This document shows positions 51,801-59,313 of a stretch of DNA of 62,688 nucleotides, one piece after another. Origin of the DNA: a virus. A program made the position numbers and the translations under genes. The stretch covers positions 1 to 62,688 of the IMG/VR virus record IMGVR_UViG_3300004774_000004; one strand, 5' to 3'. The notes beneath the pieces were generated by a model. The model did no database searches, was not told the DNA's origin, and saw nothing but the letters and a program-made list of their open reading frames with translations. Numbering within the stretch: the first letter of the stretch is position 1; every line of letters begins with the position of its first letter.

Positions 51801-52374
51801 CGGGGGAAGCCCGAATGTATTAAGGGCTGTAGCTGCTTCACAGGGGTTAATACTTTCAGAGAAAGAGTCTAAGGAATTATTTAATAAGTGGTGGAGAGCT
51901 AACTCAATCTTAAAATCATGGATACAGACTAACTTAGACTTAATCAAAGAAAATAACTTCACCGTTAAGGATATGTTTGGCCGACCAAGGAGAGTAAAAT
52001 CATATCTTTGCTCAGAGGAGAAGGGAGTGTATAATTTTGGTTGTCGTAGTATCCCGTCGCATCAAATTCAAGGTTCTGGGTCTTCAATAATCCGTAGACT
52101 AACTATAAATTTGGAGAAAAAAGTATTTAGCAACCCAGTTTATAAAGATAGAGCAAGGTTTATATCAGAAGTTCACGATGAAATGAATGTAGCTTTTAAG
52201 AAAGAAAATATAATAGATGATGTTAGGATGTTAGAAGATGAGATGATATATAAACCTAAAGGATCTCCAATTCCCATAGATTGTAGTATAGAGTTGGGTA
52301 ACAATTTAGGAGAACTGTTTGGATTTGTGTGGGAAACATCTGAGAGATTGAAATTAATACCTAAGAGAGCTTGA
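48880..52374 (+). CDS. DNA polymerase, family A, interrupted by an intein
   Basis: A 1164-aa precursor. The 3'-5' exonuclease domain begins with AVDTETTGLD (D53, E55) and continues through LMHNAIFDSMM. Polymerase motif A is ASLDYNGEELKIAG. Motif B, RKAAKV..CNFGMLYGG, is interrupted by a 410-residue intein (558-967). Motif C is SEVHDEM. Without the intein the enzyme has 754 residues and no 5' nuclease domain, matching the separate exonuclease gene at 42388. It is unlike T4, which uses a family B polymerase, so the replication and virion modules have different kin. Confidence 0.9.
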   Translation: MALDNKLGYTHFFSGQVPLDWNWESKAKFNLVTNVLELHQILSENKGKTMAVDTETTGLDLGMDKVVGFSFSFDEWKGYYVPIRHEEVSRIETEVPKIDKEGNKVLYKKTGLPQMKKITLEEYTPYNCNLDPKVALDLIYETMLNAKLVLMHNAIFDSMMIKKEDYDMSKINLFDTMVLTYNSDTNASGQFGLKPASELFLGRRAQKFKEVLGKSKTFQYINPTDCFEYACSDAINTYGLFKKLYPMLRAEGCESILKMDNALVKSFINYYTSVPIYIDKKIMREYEEEILRRKKDLEMSIYKAVGYPFNIASKSNELVKALESMGIDTGVKTDGGKMSTSKDSLLAISDKHPIAKELIELSGLEKALNTYIHKLANANSVSDENPDVGMCRVNYKLFGTASGRLASGGGAKSKVLEDDYFINLNIQNLTKPKPAMYNAVKISDDFREGILGYRFDLLGKPGSNEVKEFITNNKDAYIIEGFSPEINVRKAIRVKDDTELIASLDYNGEELKIAGILSGEPNFIEPFRLGLDVHTEMAKKLFGEANYNKEKRKAAKVCLGDNSFVLTNRGLVRPYSLLSTDKIIDRFEREQDFIYAEDFSDTIEVLYDSGIVEEYKTDHPVLTWDGDKTSWKKVGDLTGLDQVLTRTNIHKGSRTSKIVNLKEYYKRKFKNMKDTLIDMATPEFAYIAGLYLGDGSIDYSNKEDHYVGVTLGCSDKVLTRVLPYLSSLGLGKLTPYKVGKNKVLNILKLNNRPLAEVFEINFGRKESKKIPDWIYTHWDSGCLTNFISGLLDSDGTRKGNRLFFGNKNMNIINNFALTCSLLGIKTRYIKETPKYKGIPFDFHTLVLYEIGDVNLNLSNDYKNVTKSKYTNISWNCTSKLADILHSKVFSIPKTSKTIRDNIYNIKKKGCGLTRNVLTELESLGIILDISGDYQPSKVISKKMGNGRIHAIQTTHREYVSSCIVSHNCNFGMLYGGSPNVLRAVAASQGLILSEKESKELFNKWWRANSILKSWIQTNLDLIKENNFTVKDMFGRPRRVKSYLCSEEKGVYNFGCRSIPSHQIQGSGSSIIRRLTINLEKKVFSNPVYKDRARFISEVHDEMNVAFKKENIIDDVRMLEDEMIYKPKGSPIPIDCSIELGNNLGELFGFVWETSERLKLIPKRA
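50551..51780 (+). mobile_element. intein with LAGLIDADG endonuclease in DNA polymerase
   Basis: A 410-aa intein, residues 558-967 of the precursor. It begins with Cys (CLGDNSFVLTNRG), has TDHPVLTWDG as the block B Thr-His, and ends VSHN before the +1 Cys of CNFG, so all splice residues are present. The insert contains a homing endonuclease with YIAGLYLGDGS at about 686-696 and NFISGLLDSDG at 785-795. It lies in motif B, the most conserved nucleotide-binding helix of the polymerase. Confidence 0.9.
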
Positions 52375-52389
52375 GTTTGTAACAAAATG

Positions 52390-52418
52390 TTGCAATGTGT
52401 AAAGATATATGTTATAAT
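52390..52418 (+). promoter_or_regulatory. sigma70-type promoter
   Basis: TTGCAA, 17-bp spacer, TGT, TATAAT at 52413-52418. Confidence 0.8.
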
Positions 52419-52456
52419 AATAGCAAAGACTACTATTTATTAATAAAGGAGAGGGC

Positions 52457-53872
52457 ATGGGTAAGTCAGAGAATAAGAAACTAAAAATTAACGAAGAGAT
52501 TAGCAACTTTCTACTTTGGAGAGAAACGAATTGTCCAGAGTTAAACTTTAAAAAATGTTGGGATAAAATACGGAAGATGAGGGATCACTATTGTCAAGGA
52601 TTGCATGCATTCGATGATAAATGTCCATCTTGGGTCTTTGAATTTGGATACAGTTCTCTTTACAATGAGATGGTAGCTAGAGGGCTTACAGGTAAGGGTA
52701 AGAAATCAAAGGTAGTAGAACAGGAATCTGAAATAGGTCAATACATGTCTGAGGGAAACTGCACACTTCATTCATGGGAAGAAGCAGATGCCGAGGTAAT
52801 CCTTGCCAATACTATTCTCCAGAAGAGAGTACAGAAACTTCAGGATACCGAAAGAATAAAGAACAAAGGTTGGAGGGAAAATAATAGGTTAGACAATGCT
52901 CTGGGGGAAGCTAACAAAGAGTTGGTTAAATTATTAGAGACCGTTAACCTATCTGAGAAAACAGTTTTCCATAAGGTAGAGTCTAGTACTGAGAAGATGG
53001 GACTGATACAACTCTCAGATATTCACTTCAATGAGCTTATAAACCTAAAGAATAACAAGTATGATTTTAATATAGCCTCTCAAAGACTATACTTACTAGC
53101 CGAGAAATCAATATCATATTTTAAAATGCAGGGCATTACTCATGTTGTTGTAGCTAGTACGGGAGATCTACTTAACAAGGATGATATTCTCGATAAACTT
53201 TTAAGTAACGCAACTAACAGAATGAATGCTTGCTTATTAGCTACAAGTATATTATCTCAATTCTTACTACATCTTAATGCACATTTCAAAAAAATAACCT
53301 TCTGTGGAGTTACTGGCAACGAAACAAGAATGAGTAAGGACATAGCTTGGTCAGACCAAGTAGTAAGTGACAACTATGACTTAATGCTATACAACATGTT
53401 ACGAGCTAGGTTTATGGGTTCAGAGTCTGTAGTATTCCATGTAGATGATCCGTTAGAGCAAGTTATAGAAGTAGCAGGTAATAATGTATTACTAATGCAT
53501 GGACATCAATTAGGTAGAGACTTAGCAAACGGTGTTAAGAAGGCGGTAGCTAAGTATTCATATGAGGGAATTCAAATAGACTACGTACTAAGTGGGCATT
53601 TACATGAAGCTTATATTTCAGATAACTATTCTAGAAGCTCAGGCATGTGTGGTCAAAATTCTTACTCAGATAAGGGATTACAACTTTCAGGTAGGGCTAG
53701 TCAAAACATAGGTATATTCTATAAGAATAAGAATAGAGACATTATCAAAGTTGACTTACAGCATGTGGAAGGAGTTGAGGGATATACAGTTACAAAAGAA
53801 TTAGAATCTTATAATGCTAAGAGTCATGATAAACTATGTAAGAATAAGACGATATTTAAAATAGTAATTTAG
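52457..53872 (+). CDS. metallophosphoesterase, Mre11/SbcD-like
   Basis: A 471-aa protein. Residues 1-170 are helical, with Cys and Trp in WRETNCPELNFKKCWDKIRKMRDHYC. The catalytic domain has the calcineurin-type series LSDIHF, STGDLL, TGNETR, LMHGHQLG and LSGHLHE, five metal-binding motifs in the right order. T4 gp47 (Mre11-like) works with gp46 in recombination, but no Rad50-like partner is seen here, so another nuclease or phosphatase role is possible. AAGGAGAGG precedes the ATG. Confidence 0.78.
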   Translation: MGKSENKKLKINEEISNFLLWRETNCPELNFKKCWDKIRKMRDHYCQGLHAFDDKCPSWVFEFGYSSLYNEMVARGLTGKGKKSKVVEQESEIGQYMSEGNCTLHSWEEADAEVILANTILQKRVQKLQDTERIKNKGWRENNRLDNALGEANKELVKLLETVNLSEKTVFHKVESSTEKMGLIQLSDIHFNELINLKNNKYDFNIASQRLYLLAEKSISYFKMQGITHVVVASTGDLLNKDDILDKLLSNATNRMNACLLATSILSQFLLHLNAHFKKITFCGVTGNETRMSKDIAWSDQVVSDNYDLMLYNMLRARFMGSESVVFHVDDPLEQVIEVAGNNVLLMHGHQLGRDLANGVKKAVAKYSYEGIQIDYVLSGHLHEAYISDNYSRSSGMCGQNSYSDKGLQLSGRASQNIGIFYKNKNRDIIKVDLQHVEGVEGYTVTKELESYNAKSHDKLCKNKTIFKIVI

Positions 53873-53891
53873 AGAAGGGGAAGATTAAGAC

Positions 53892-54131
53892 ATGGGTTTT
53901 CTAAACATTTTTAAAACATTAACGACTAATATTAAAAAGGTTGTATCGAATTTTACATGTAATTCAGTAAGAATGGACCTCGAAAGAATACCTAAGGATA
54001 CTAAACAGGCACTAGATAATCTAACACCAGAAGCTACTGCATCCTTAATAGCCAGTAGGGACTCCTTGCTCACAGAGATCGAAAGAGTAGCAGACACTTC
54101 AGTTAAGAATACTTTGAATAAATTAGATTAA
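53892..54131 (+). CDS. small helical protein (79 aa)
   Basis: A 79-aa, mostly helical protein starting with an amphipathic segment (GFLNIFKTLTTNIKKVVSNF). GAAGGGGAAG lies upstream of the ATG. It lies between the phosphoesterase and GroES genes. Not recognised. Confidence 0.62.
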   Translation: MGFLNIFKTLTTNIKKVVSNFTCNSVRMDLERIPKDTKQALDNLTPEATASLIASRDSLLTEIERVADTSVKNTLNKLD

Positions 54132-54146
54132 GAGGGGATTAAAAAC

Positions 54147-54464
54147 ATGTCAGAAGAATTTATACCTTTAGCAGACCGTATAATTTTAGAGATTCTTGAT
54201 CAAGACTTGAAAGGTTTTGAAGAATCAGCAGGAGGTCTATTCATACCTAAGGAAGACAAGAAGGATATAACCATTAGAGCTAAAGTTTTAAGTGTTGGAG
54301 CAGGTGCCTTATTAGCTAACGGAACGAGGACAAAAACTGAAGTTAGTGTGGGAGATATAGTCATGTTAGACAATATGACAGGACTTACAACAAAGATGAA
54401 TAGAAAAAAAATATTGATAGTAGCTGAGCGAAACATCATAGCCATCATAAGAGATGTAGAATAA
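54147..54464 (+). CDS. GroES-type co-chaperonin
   Basis: A 105-aa protein with the GroES layout: PLADRIILEILD at 7-18, the mobile-loop region with GGLFIPKED, AKVLSVGAGALLANG and VSVGDIVMLDN, ending AERNIIAIIRD. T4 encodes a GroES analogue (gp31) that lets host GroEL fold the large gp23 capsid protein. This phage also has a gp23-like capsid, so the same need is likely. AGAGGGG lies upstream. Confidence 0.85.
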   Translation: MSEEFIPLADRIILEILDQDLKGFEESAGGLFIPKEDKKDITIRAKVLSVGAGALLANGTRTKTEVSVGDIVMLDNMTGLTTKMNRKKILIVAERNIIAIIRDVE

Positions 54465-54487
54465 GTAACAATAACTTAATAAATTAG

Positions 54488-54517
54488 AAAGATAGACTTG
54501 TAATTGAGTCTATCTTT
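54488..54517 (+). terminator. hairpin with embedded -35 (copy 2)
   Basis: Perfect 11-bp stem (54488-54498 with 54507-54517), 8-nt loop. It is related to 23318-23347, with a T-A pair here in place of C-G there. Confidence 0.65.
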
Positions 54518-54526
54518 TGTTATACT
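54498..54526 (+). promoter_or_regulatory. sigma70-type promoter in hairpin loop (copy 2)
   Basis: TTGTAA in the loop, 17-bp spacer, TGT, TATACT at 54521-54526. Confidence 0.72.
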
Positions 54527-54560
54527 AGTTATGTAAGATTAATTAAAAGGGGACTAGATT

Positions 54561-54776
54561 ATGGCATATGATAAAGGTTATGAAATATGTGAGCATTATA
54601 CTAAGTTACCTAAAAAAGAGTTGATTAGCTTATGTGTAGAGATTGCAGAAGAGACTGAGCTATTCTGTGATAAAGGGGATTACATAGTAGGACTTAAAAA
54701 ACTAACAGTTAAGAAACTAGCAGTAACTCTAAGAAGCCTCGAGTTTAGAAAAGAATTTATGAATAAAGATAAGTAG
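54561..54776 (+). CDS. small unknown protein (71 aa)
   Basis: A 71-aa charged helical protein with two cysteines, driven by the hairpin-loop promoter and followed directly by another promoter. AAAAGGGG lies upstream of the ATG. Not recognised. Confidence 0.65.
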   Translation: MAYDKGYEICEHYTKLPKKELISLCVEIAEETELFCDKGDYIVGLKKLTVKKLAVTLRSLEFRKEFMNKDK

Positions 54777-54780
54777 GCTA

Positions 54781-54808
54781 TTGACTTTATTTTCAGATAT
54801 GCTATACT
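54781..54808 (+). promoter_or_regulatory. sigma70-type promoter
   Basis: TTGACT, 16-bp spacer, TGC, TATACT at 54803-54808. Confidence 0.8.
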
Positions 54809-54829
54809 TAAATAAAGAGGAGATTTAAT

Positions 54830-55069
54830 ATGAGCATGTGTAACTATTGCCATTCACCTAGAATAGATAAAGACTCTTTGAAGTATGAGGATAATTACTA
54901 TTGCTCCTTGGAATGCTTCTATAACGCTAGGTCTAAATATAAATGTGAGTCTACTAGGGAGGAGTTAGTAGATAAAATATCAGACTTAGAAAGTCAGATA
55001 GAATCTTTAGAGGAAGAGAACTCTGAGTTAGGTAATAAGGTAGACGAGTATGAAGAATACAAGGGGTAA
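54830..55069 (+). CDS. zinc-finger protein with coiled coil (79 aa)
   Basis: A 79-aa protein. C4-x2-C7 and C25-x3-C29 (NYYCSLECFYNARSKYKC) form a likely treble-clef or FCS-type zinc finger. Residues 42-79 are a coiled coil of the form LESQIESLEEENSELGNKV. AGAGGAG lies upstream. The zinc finger plus dimerising helix suggests a small DNA- or RNA-binding regulator. Confidence 0.68.
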   Translation: MSMCNYCHSPRIDKDSLKYEDNYYCSLECFYNARSKYKCESTREELVDKISDLESQIESLEEENSELGNKVDEYEEYKG

Positions 55070-55154
55070 GGTTAACAAAGCTAGTCTCCTTATAGATCAG
55101 TTAGATATTTCCCTAGATGACATCACTGAGATACAAAAACTATTGGAGGATTAG
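55050..55154 (+). CDS. 34-aa overlapping protein
   Basis: A 34-codon frame from ATG 55050, overlapping the previous gene by 20 nt, with a weak AAGG site. It ends with an acidic amphipathic helix (LDDITEIQKLLED). It closes the gap before the next gene. Real but small, moderate certainty. Confidence 0.42.
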   Translation: MKNTRGKVNKASLLIDQLDISLDDITEIQKLLED

Positions 55155-55157
55155 TAT

Positions 55158-55751
55158 ATGGGAAATTTGTATATAGGAATAGAAACGACAGGTCTAAATG
55201 TTCATGAAGATGATATAATAAGGATAGCCATGCTTGTTGAAGAAGGTGGCAGGGTAAAAGAGAACTTTAAAATAAATCTTATTAAGCCTAGATCAGGAAG
55301 ACTTCCATCCTCTATATCAAAAGAATCTCTAGCCATAAATGGTATTAAGTTAGATGATTTAAGAAATGGAACAGATCCAGAGAGAGTAGCCTACTCAGTA
55401 ATATCATTCTTAAAAGAGAATAGTAACAATGGAAAAAGTAGGCTTAGATTGGTAACTTATAATTTAAAGTTTACTCTAGCTTTCCTAGCTAATTTTATAA
55501 AAACAAACACAGAGTATTCATTTACTAACTATTTAAGTAGTAGACCTTTAAGTATTAAAGAGGTAATACCTTTTGTAGAAATAAGTACTAGACATTACTT
55601 TAAGGATGCAAAATTTAGAACGATATGCGGGGACTACGGTATTCAATTCACAGACGGGGATACTGAATCCAAGATTGAAGCCATGAGGTTACTTACAGAT
55701 GGTATAACTAAGTCTATTAAAAGAGGAGAGATTATTCAATGCTCCAGCTAA
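55158..55751 (+). CDS. DnaQ-fold exonuclease-like protein lacking catalytic residues
   Basis: A 197-aa protein built like an epsilon/RNase T-type exonuclease: YIGIETTGL in place of the usual DxETTGL, then DDIIRIAMLVEEGG, VTYNLKFTLAFL in place of HNxxFDxxFL, and GDTESKIEAM where HxAxxDA is expected. Only the Glu of motif I remains. The fold is probably kept while catalysis is lost. It may serve as a binding subunit, for example to the polymerase. GGAGG precedes the ATG and it overlaps the methyltransferase gene by 13 nt. Confidence 0.65.
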   Translation: MGNLYIGIETTGLNVHEDDIIRIAMLVEEGGRVKENFKINLIKPRSGRLPSSISKESLAINGIKLDDLRNGTDPERVAYSVISFLKENSNNGKSRLRLVTYNLKFTLAFLANFIKTNTEYSFTNYLSSRPLSIKEVIPFVEISTRHYFKDAKFRTICGDYGIQFTDGDTESKIEAMRLLTDGITKSIKRGEIIQCSS

Positions 55752-56494
55752 ATAGTGTATATCTCGGAGATTGCCTAGAAGTTATGAAGGTTATAGATAA
55801 TAAGTCCGTAGATATGATTCTAGGAGACCTCCCTTACGCTGTTACAAACTCCTGTAAGTGGGACATATTAATACCCTTTGAACCTTTGTGGGAACAATAT
55901 GAGAGAGTGATAAAAGATAACGGTTGTATCGCCTTGACAGCTTCGAATAAATTTCAATATAAACTTGTAGGAAGCAACTTAGATTTATTTAAATATGAAT
56001 GGATTTGGGAAAAAACTAAGGCTACTGGATTTTTTAATTGTAAGAAACGTCCACTAGCTGCACATGAGTTTGTAAATATCTTCTATAAGAAACAACCCAC
56101 ATACAATGCTCAAAAAACACAAGGACATAAACCTGTCAATAGTTATACAAAGTACTTAGATGTAGCTAATAAGTCAGAAGTGTATGGAAAAAGTAACGTA
56201 GAGTTCTCAGGCGGAGGGAGTACTGAAAGATATCCTAGAAGTGTACTTAAATTCAAGTCAGATACTCAGACAAGTTCCTTCCATCAGACACAGAAACCTT
56301 TAGCTCTCATGGAGTATATGATTAAGACTTACACCAACGAAGGGGACTTAGTTTTGGATAATTGTGCGGGTAGTGGAACAACATGTATAGCAGCAATAAA
56401 TACTAACAGAAATTATATAGGTATAGAAAAAGATGAAAGCTACTTTGGTATAGCTAATAAACGTATTAAAGAACATAAGGAGAAATCTAATTGA
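55739..56494 (+). CDS. DNA methyltransferase, beta class
   Basis: A 251-aa protein. Motif IV DLPY at 30-33 lies near the N-terminus and motif I DNCAGSGTT near 207-215, the order of beta-class N6-adenine or N4-cytosine enzymes (DpnA / CcrM type). FHQTQKPLALMEYMI is the conserved segment before motif I. No restriction gene lies nearby, so it is an orphan methylase, likely shielding phage DNA or marking it. AGAGGAGAG is the ribosome site. Its TGA overlaps the ligase start. Confidence 0.85.
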   Translation: MLQLNSVYLGDCLEVMKVIDNKSVDMILGDLPYAVTNSCKWDILIPFEPLWEQYERVIKDNGCIALTASNKFQYKLVGSNLDLFKYEWIWEKTKATGFFNCKKRPLAAHEFVNIFYKKQPTYNAQKTQGHKPVNSYTKYLDVANKSEVYGKSNVEFSGGGSTERYPRSVLKFKSDTQTSSFHQTQKPLALMEYMIKTYTNEGDLVLDNCAGSGTTCIAAINTNRNYIGIEKDESYFGIANKRIKEHKEKSN

Positions 56495-57747
56495 AAAAAA
56501 GTGACTTACTAGATAAAATAGAAGAGTTAGAACTTACACACTTAATACCTGAGAGGGCTACCAATAAAGACTTAGAGATGGTCATGGGAACAGATTACTT
56601 CAATAAGCATCCCGAAGTACAGACATGGGGCATGAAGAGAAGACTATTTGATTTACAGAATCCCCAACTCTGTTTTAACTTTAAAGAATTAAAACCTCAA
56701 GAGCAAGAAGATATGCTCAAGAGTCCAGACTGGCTTGCTGAAACTAAGATTGATGGAATGAGATGTATAATAACATACCACCCAGACTACGGATTTGAAT
56801 TCTTCTCAAGGGATATATCTGAATTAACTTTCTTACCGAATAACTATACTGATAAAATAGTCATGATAAAGGATAACATTGTTAAGTATCCTAAGAGCTA
56901 TAAAGGAGTATTTAAGCAATCTTTTATACTAGACGGGGAAGTGTTAGTATCTAATAAGATGTTAGATACTACAGCCCATGGAGGAGGCTTCTCAATAACA
57001 GAATTAAATGCTACAGTCTCAATTCTTGGTTCTCTTCCAGAAAGAGCAAGAGAGATTCAACTAGATGGCAACCCTCTAAAATTCTGTGTGTTTGATTGCC
57101 TAGAGATAGGAGATACTGATATATCTAAGAAACCATATAGAGAGAGAAGAAAGTACCTACTCAAACTTTTAAGCATGGTTAAGGGAGTTACTCCTTTTGA
57201 ACTACCTGAGAGTACTATTGAAAATAAACAAGAGTTCTTTGATAGGCTAGTTTCAGAGGGAAACGAAGGAGTGGTTCTTAAGAATATGAATGAACCTTAC
57301 CATGCTACAACGTCTAGGAATAGAAGAGTTCAAGTTAAAATGAAGAGAACCATGTCGGGAGCTTTGAATCAAGATATCGACGTATTCATCTCTGGAAGTA
57401 TACTTCCTAAGAAGAACTCAGCTCTACATGTCTTAAATTTAATAGGGGGTATTAAAGTATCCTTATTTATAAAAGAACTTGATGGGACTGAGACGGAGCA
57501 TTGGATTGGTACAGTCTCAGGGATTACAGATTCATTACGGAAAAAAATGACTATCGAAGATGAGTTCGGAAATCCTACATTAAATCCAGAATACTACGGC
57601 AAGGTCATGGTGGTTGAAGGACAAGATATAAGCTCTGTAAATCTCCGCCTTAGCCATGCCAGAGCCTTATCTTGGGCATTTAGATCGGATAAGAATTCAT
57701 CAGATTGCTTAATGACTCGAGAAGATCTTATGAGTCAAGTACTCTAG
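56491..57747 (+). CDS. ATP-dependent DNA ligase
   Basis: A 418-aa protein, TTG start in a TTGA overlap with AAGGAG upstream. Motif I ETKIDGMR gives K86 as the adenylated Lys. FFSRDIS is motif Ia-like, FILDGEVLV motif III, EGNEGVVLKN motif IV and RVQVKMKR motif V. The C-terminal 120 residues look like an OB fold. Size lies near T4 DNA ligase (487 aa). It joins Okazaki fragments after primer removal by the exonuclease at 42388. Confidence 0.85.
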   Translation: MKKSDLLDKIEELELTHLIPERATNKDLEMVMGTDYFNKHPEVQTWGMKRRLFDLQNPQLCFNFKELKPQEQEDMLKSPDWLAETKIDGMRCIITYHPDYGFEFFSRDISELTFLPNNYTDKIVMIKDNIVKYPKSYKGVFKQSFILDGEVLVSNKMLDTTAHGGGFSITELNATVSILGSLPERAREIQLDGNPLKFCVFDCLEIGDTDISKKPYRERRKYLLKLLSMVKGVTPFELPESTIENKQEFFDRLVSEGNEGVVLKNMNEPYHATTSRNRRVQVKMKRTMSGALNQDIDVFISGSILPKKNSALHVLNLIGGIKVSLFIKELDGTETEHWIGTVSGITDSLRKKMTIEDEFGNPTLNPEYYGKVMVVEGQDISSVNLRLSHARALSWAFRSDKNSSDCLMTREDLMSQVL

Positions 57748-57787
57748 AATTCATAGTTACATTAAATCTTGAAAGGTAGTCATAGTT

Positions 57788-58492
57788 ATGATGTATCAAG
57801 GGAGCAAAAGAATGTTGGCTAAAGAACTGATACCTATTATTCTAAAGGATCGAGTAGGGGGTCAATACTATGTAGAACCTTTTGTGGGAGGAGCTAATTT
57901 AATACAATTTGTAGATGGAAATTGTATTGGAGGGGACTCTAATAAATACGTAATAGCCCATTTGAATAAGATAAAAGAAGATACTTCATGGGTATATGAA
58001 TCAGCTAAAGACTTTAAACGTGAGAATTACTATGAGATAAGAGATAACTTAGATAACTATGAACCTTATCTTATAGGGCATGTAGCTTATAATCTTTCTT
58101 TCGGAGGCAAGTGGTTTGGGGGATGGCAGTCCAATAAGAGAGGAGATGACTTGGTAGCAGCTGGGTATATACATGTTCTTAGACAATCCGAGAAAATAAA
58201 GCACATCCATTTTACATGTTGTGAATACTCTGAACTACCCCTCCCATGTAACTCCATAATATACTGTGACCCCCCATATAAGGGAACGGAGAAGTACAAG
58301 AATATTCAATTTGATTACGATTTATTCTACCAATGGTGTATCCAGAAGAGGTCAGAGGGGCATCAAATATTCATCTCAGAGTATGAGATGCCTAGTTATT
58401 TTAAGTGTATTTGGGAAAAGCAAGTCCGTATGGGAATGGATTGTAAAACAAACGGACTTAGAAGAGTTGAGAGACTCTTCACGCTAAAGTAA
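57788..58492 (+). CDS. DNA adenine methyltransferase, Dam-like
   Basis: A 234-aa alpha-class (D12) N6-adenine methyltransferase. YQGSKRMLAKELIPIIL at 3-19, motif I EPFVGGANL at 30-38, and motif IV DPPY at 161-164. It is the second methylase in 3 kb and its class differs from the first, so it probably has another target. T4 Dam also belongs to this group. ATG 57791 is an equally good start. Confidence 0.85.
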   Translation: MMYQGSKRMLAKELIPIILKDRVGGQYYVEPFVGGANLIQFVDGNCIGGDSNKYVIAHLNKIKEDTSWVYESAKDFKRENYYEIRDNLDNYEPYLIGHVAYNLSFGGKWFGGWQSNKRGDDLVAAGYIHVLRQSEKIKHIHFTCCEYSELPLPCNSIIYCDPPYKGTEKYKNIQFDYDLFYQWCIQKRSEGHQIFISEYEMPSYFKCIWEKQVRMGMDCKTNGLRRVERLFTLK

Positions 58493-58514
58493 TAAAACTT
58501 TACAAAACACCCAC

Positions 58515-58543
58515 TTGACTTCCATTAAATCATGTGTTATACT
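58515..58543 (+). promoter_or_regulatory. sigma70-type promoter, recombination unit
   Basis: TTGACT, 17-bp spacer, TGT, TATACT at 58538-58543. Confidence 0.85.
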
Positions 58544-58582
58544 AGTTAGGAACGCTTTTATACGAAAATAGAGAGGGCAATA

Positions 58583-58960
58583 ATGGAGAATTTAACAGCG
58601 TCTTCAATGCTTCAGGTACAACTTAAGGATGCTTCTATGGCTTTTGAAAGTTCACTAAGATCAGAACTTACAGATTATAATACAACTATTAAGGACTACG
58701 AGCTGAGGATAAACAACAGCCTTGATCTTCAGTATCAGGCAACATACTTAGTTAGTATAACAACTAGAATGTTACATCTTAATAAGGAAAACATAAAAGG
58801 ATCTGATGCTTTGAAGTACCGAAAAGAGAACGACAACTTACAGACATGGTTGGAATATTATAGAGGTCATGTGTACACTTTCTCATCTCGGGCAAAAGTT
58901 TTGAGTGACTTACTAAAGTCAAAATTATTATCAAATCCTGATGTCAAGTTTCAACAATAG
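58583..58960 (+). CDS. helical protein upstream of SSB (125 aa)
   Basis: A 125-aa, almost fully helical protein with Gln- and Leu-rich heptads (YELRINNSLDLQYQATYLVSITTRMLHLNKENIKG). Size and placement in the SSB, resolvase and UvsX unit recall T4 UvsY, a 137-aa helical recombination mediator, but I see no sequence proof. GAGAGGG lies upstream. Confidence 0.6.
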   Translation: MENLTASSMLQVQLKDASMAFESSLRSELTDYNTTIKDYELRINNSLDLQYQATYLVSITTRMLHLNKENIKGSDALKYRKENDNLQTWLEYYRGHVYTFSSRAKVLSDLLKSKLLSNPDVKFQQ

Positions 58961-58974
58961 AGAGGATTTAGAAT

Positions 58975-59289
58975 ATGAGACCAACTCCCGAATATTATCG
59001 TAGAATCCAAGAAGAGTTAGCAAGTTTAGGTATCTATCTGGATAGTAGGGATATATTTGCTTTAGTTAAGATAGTTCTGGGAAGTTTATTCGATACTGTA
59101 AAAAGTACTGAGAGTAAGGTATACATAGGAGGTAATAAAGATATAGTTGTAAGTCCCTATATACGAGGAATTAAAGTAATATTTAATAAGGGGTATAGGA
59201 ATACAAAGAAGATTATTCGCATGACTGATGCTACAAGTATAAGAGTATTTGATCATATGTTTTCAGAAGTGTTTGATAAGTTTAAGTAG
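58975..59289 (+). CDS. unknown protein (104 aa)
   Basis: A 104-aa basic protein. The N-terminal half is helical (TPEYYRRIQEELASLGIYL, DIFALVKIVLGSLFDTVK) and the middle beta-like (KVYIGGNKDIVVSPYIRGIKVIFNKGY), giving an HU-like length and order, though key HU residues are not evident. It may bind DNA. Spacing of 14 bp to the previous gene indicates co-expression. Confidence 0.6.
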   Translation: MRPTPEYYRRIQEELASLGIYLDSRDIFALVKIVLGSLFDTVKSTESKVYIGGNKDIVVSPYIRGIKVIFNKGYRNTKKIIRMTDATSIRVFDHMFSEVFDKFK

Positions 59290-59313
59290 TAATAGTGAAG
59301 AGGAGATTTTAAC

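Noticed and set aside
58266-58487. Plus-strand frame of 73 aa inside the Dam-like gene
   Set aside because: Lies wholly inside a gene with a complete set of methyltransferase motifs; no ribosome site.
58975-59289. HU/IHF-type histone-like protein
   Set aside because: Length and order of helix and strand are suggestive, but the conserved Gly, Pro and Arg arm residues of HU are not visible.
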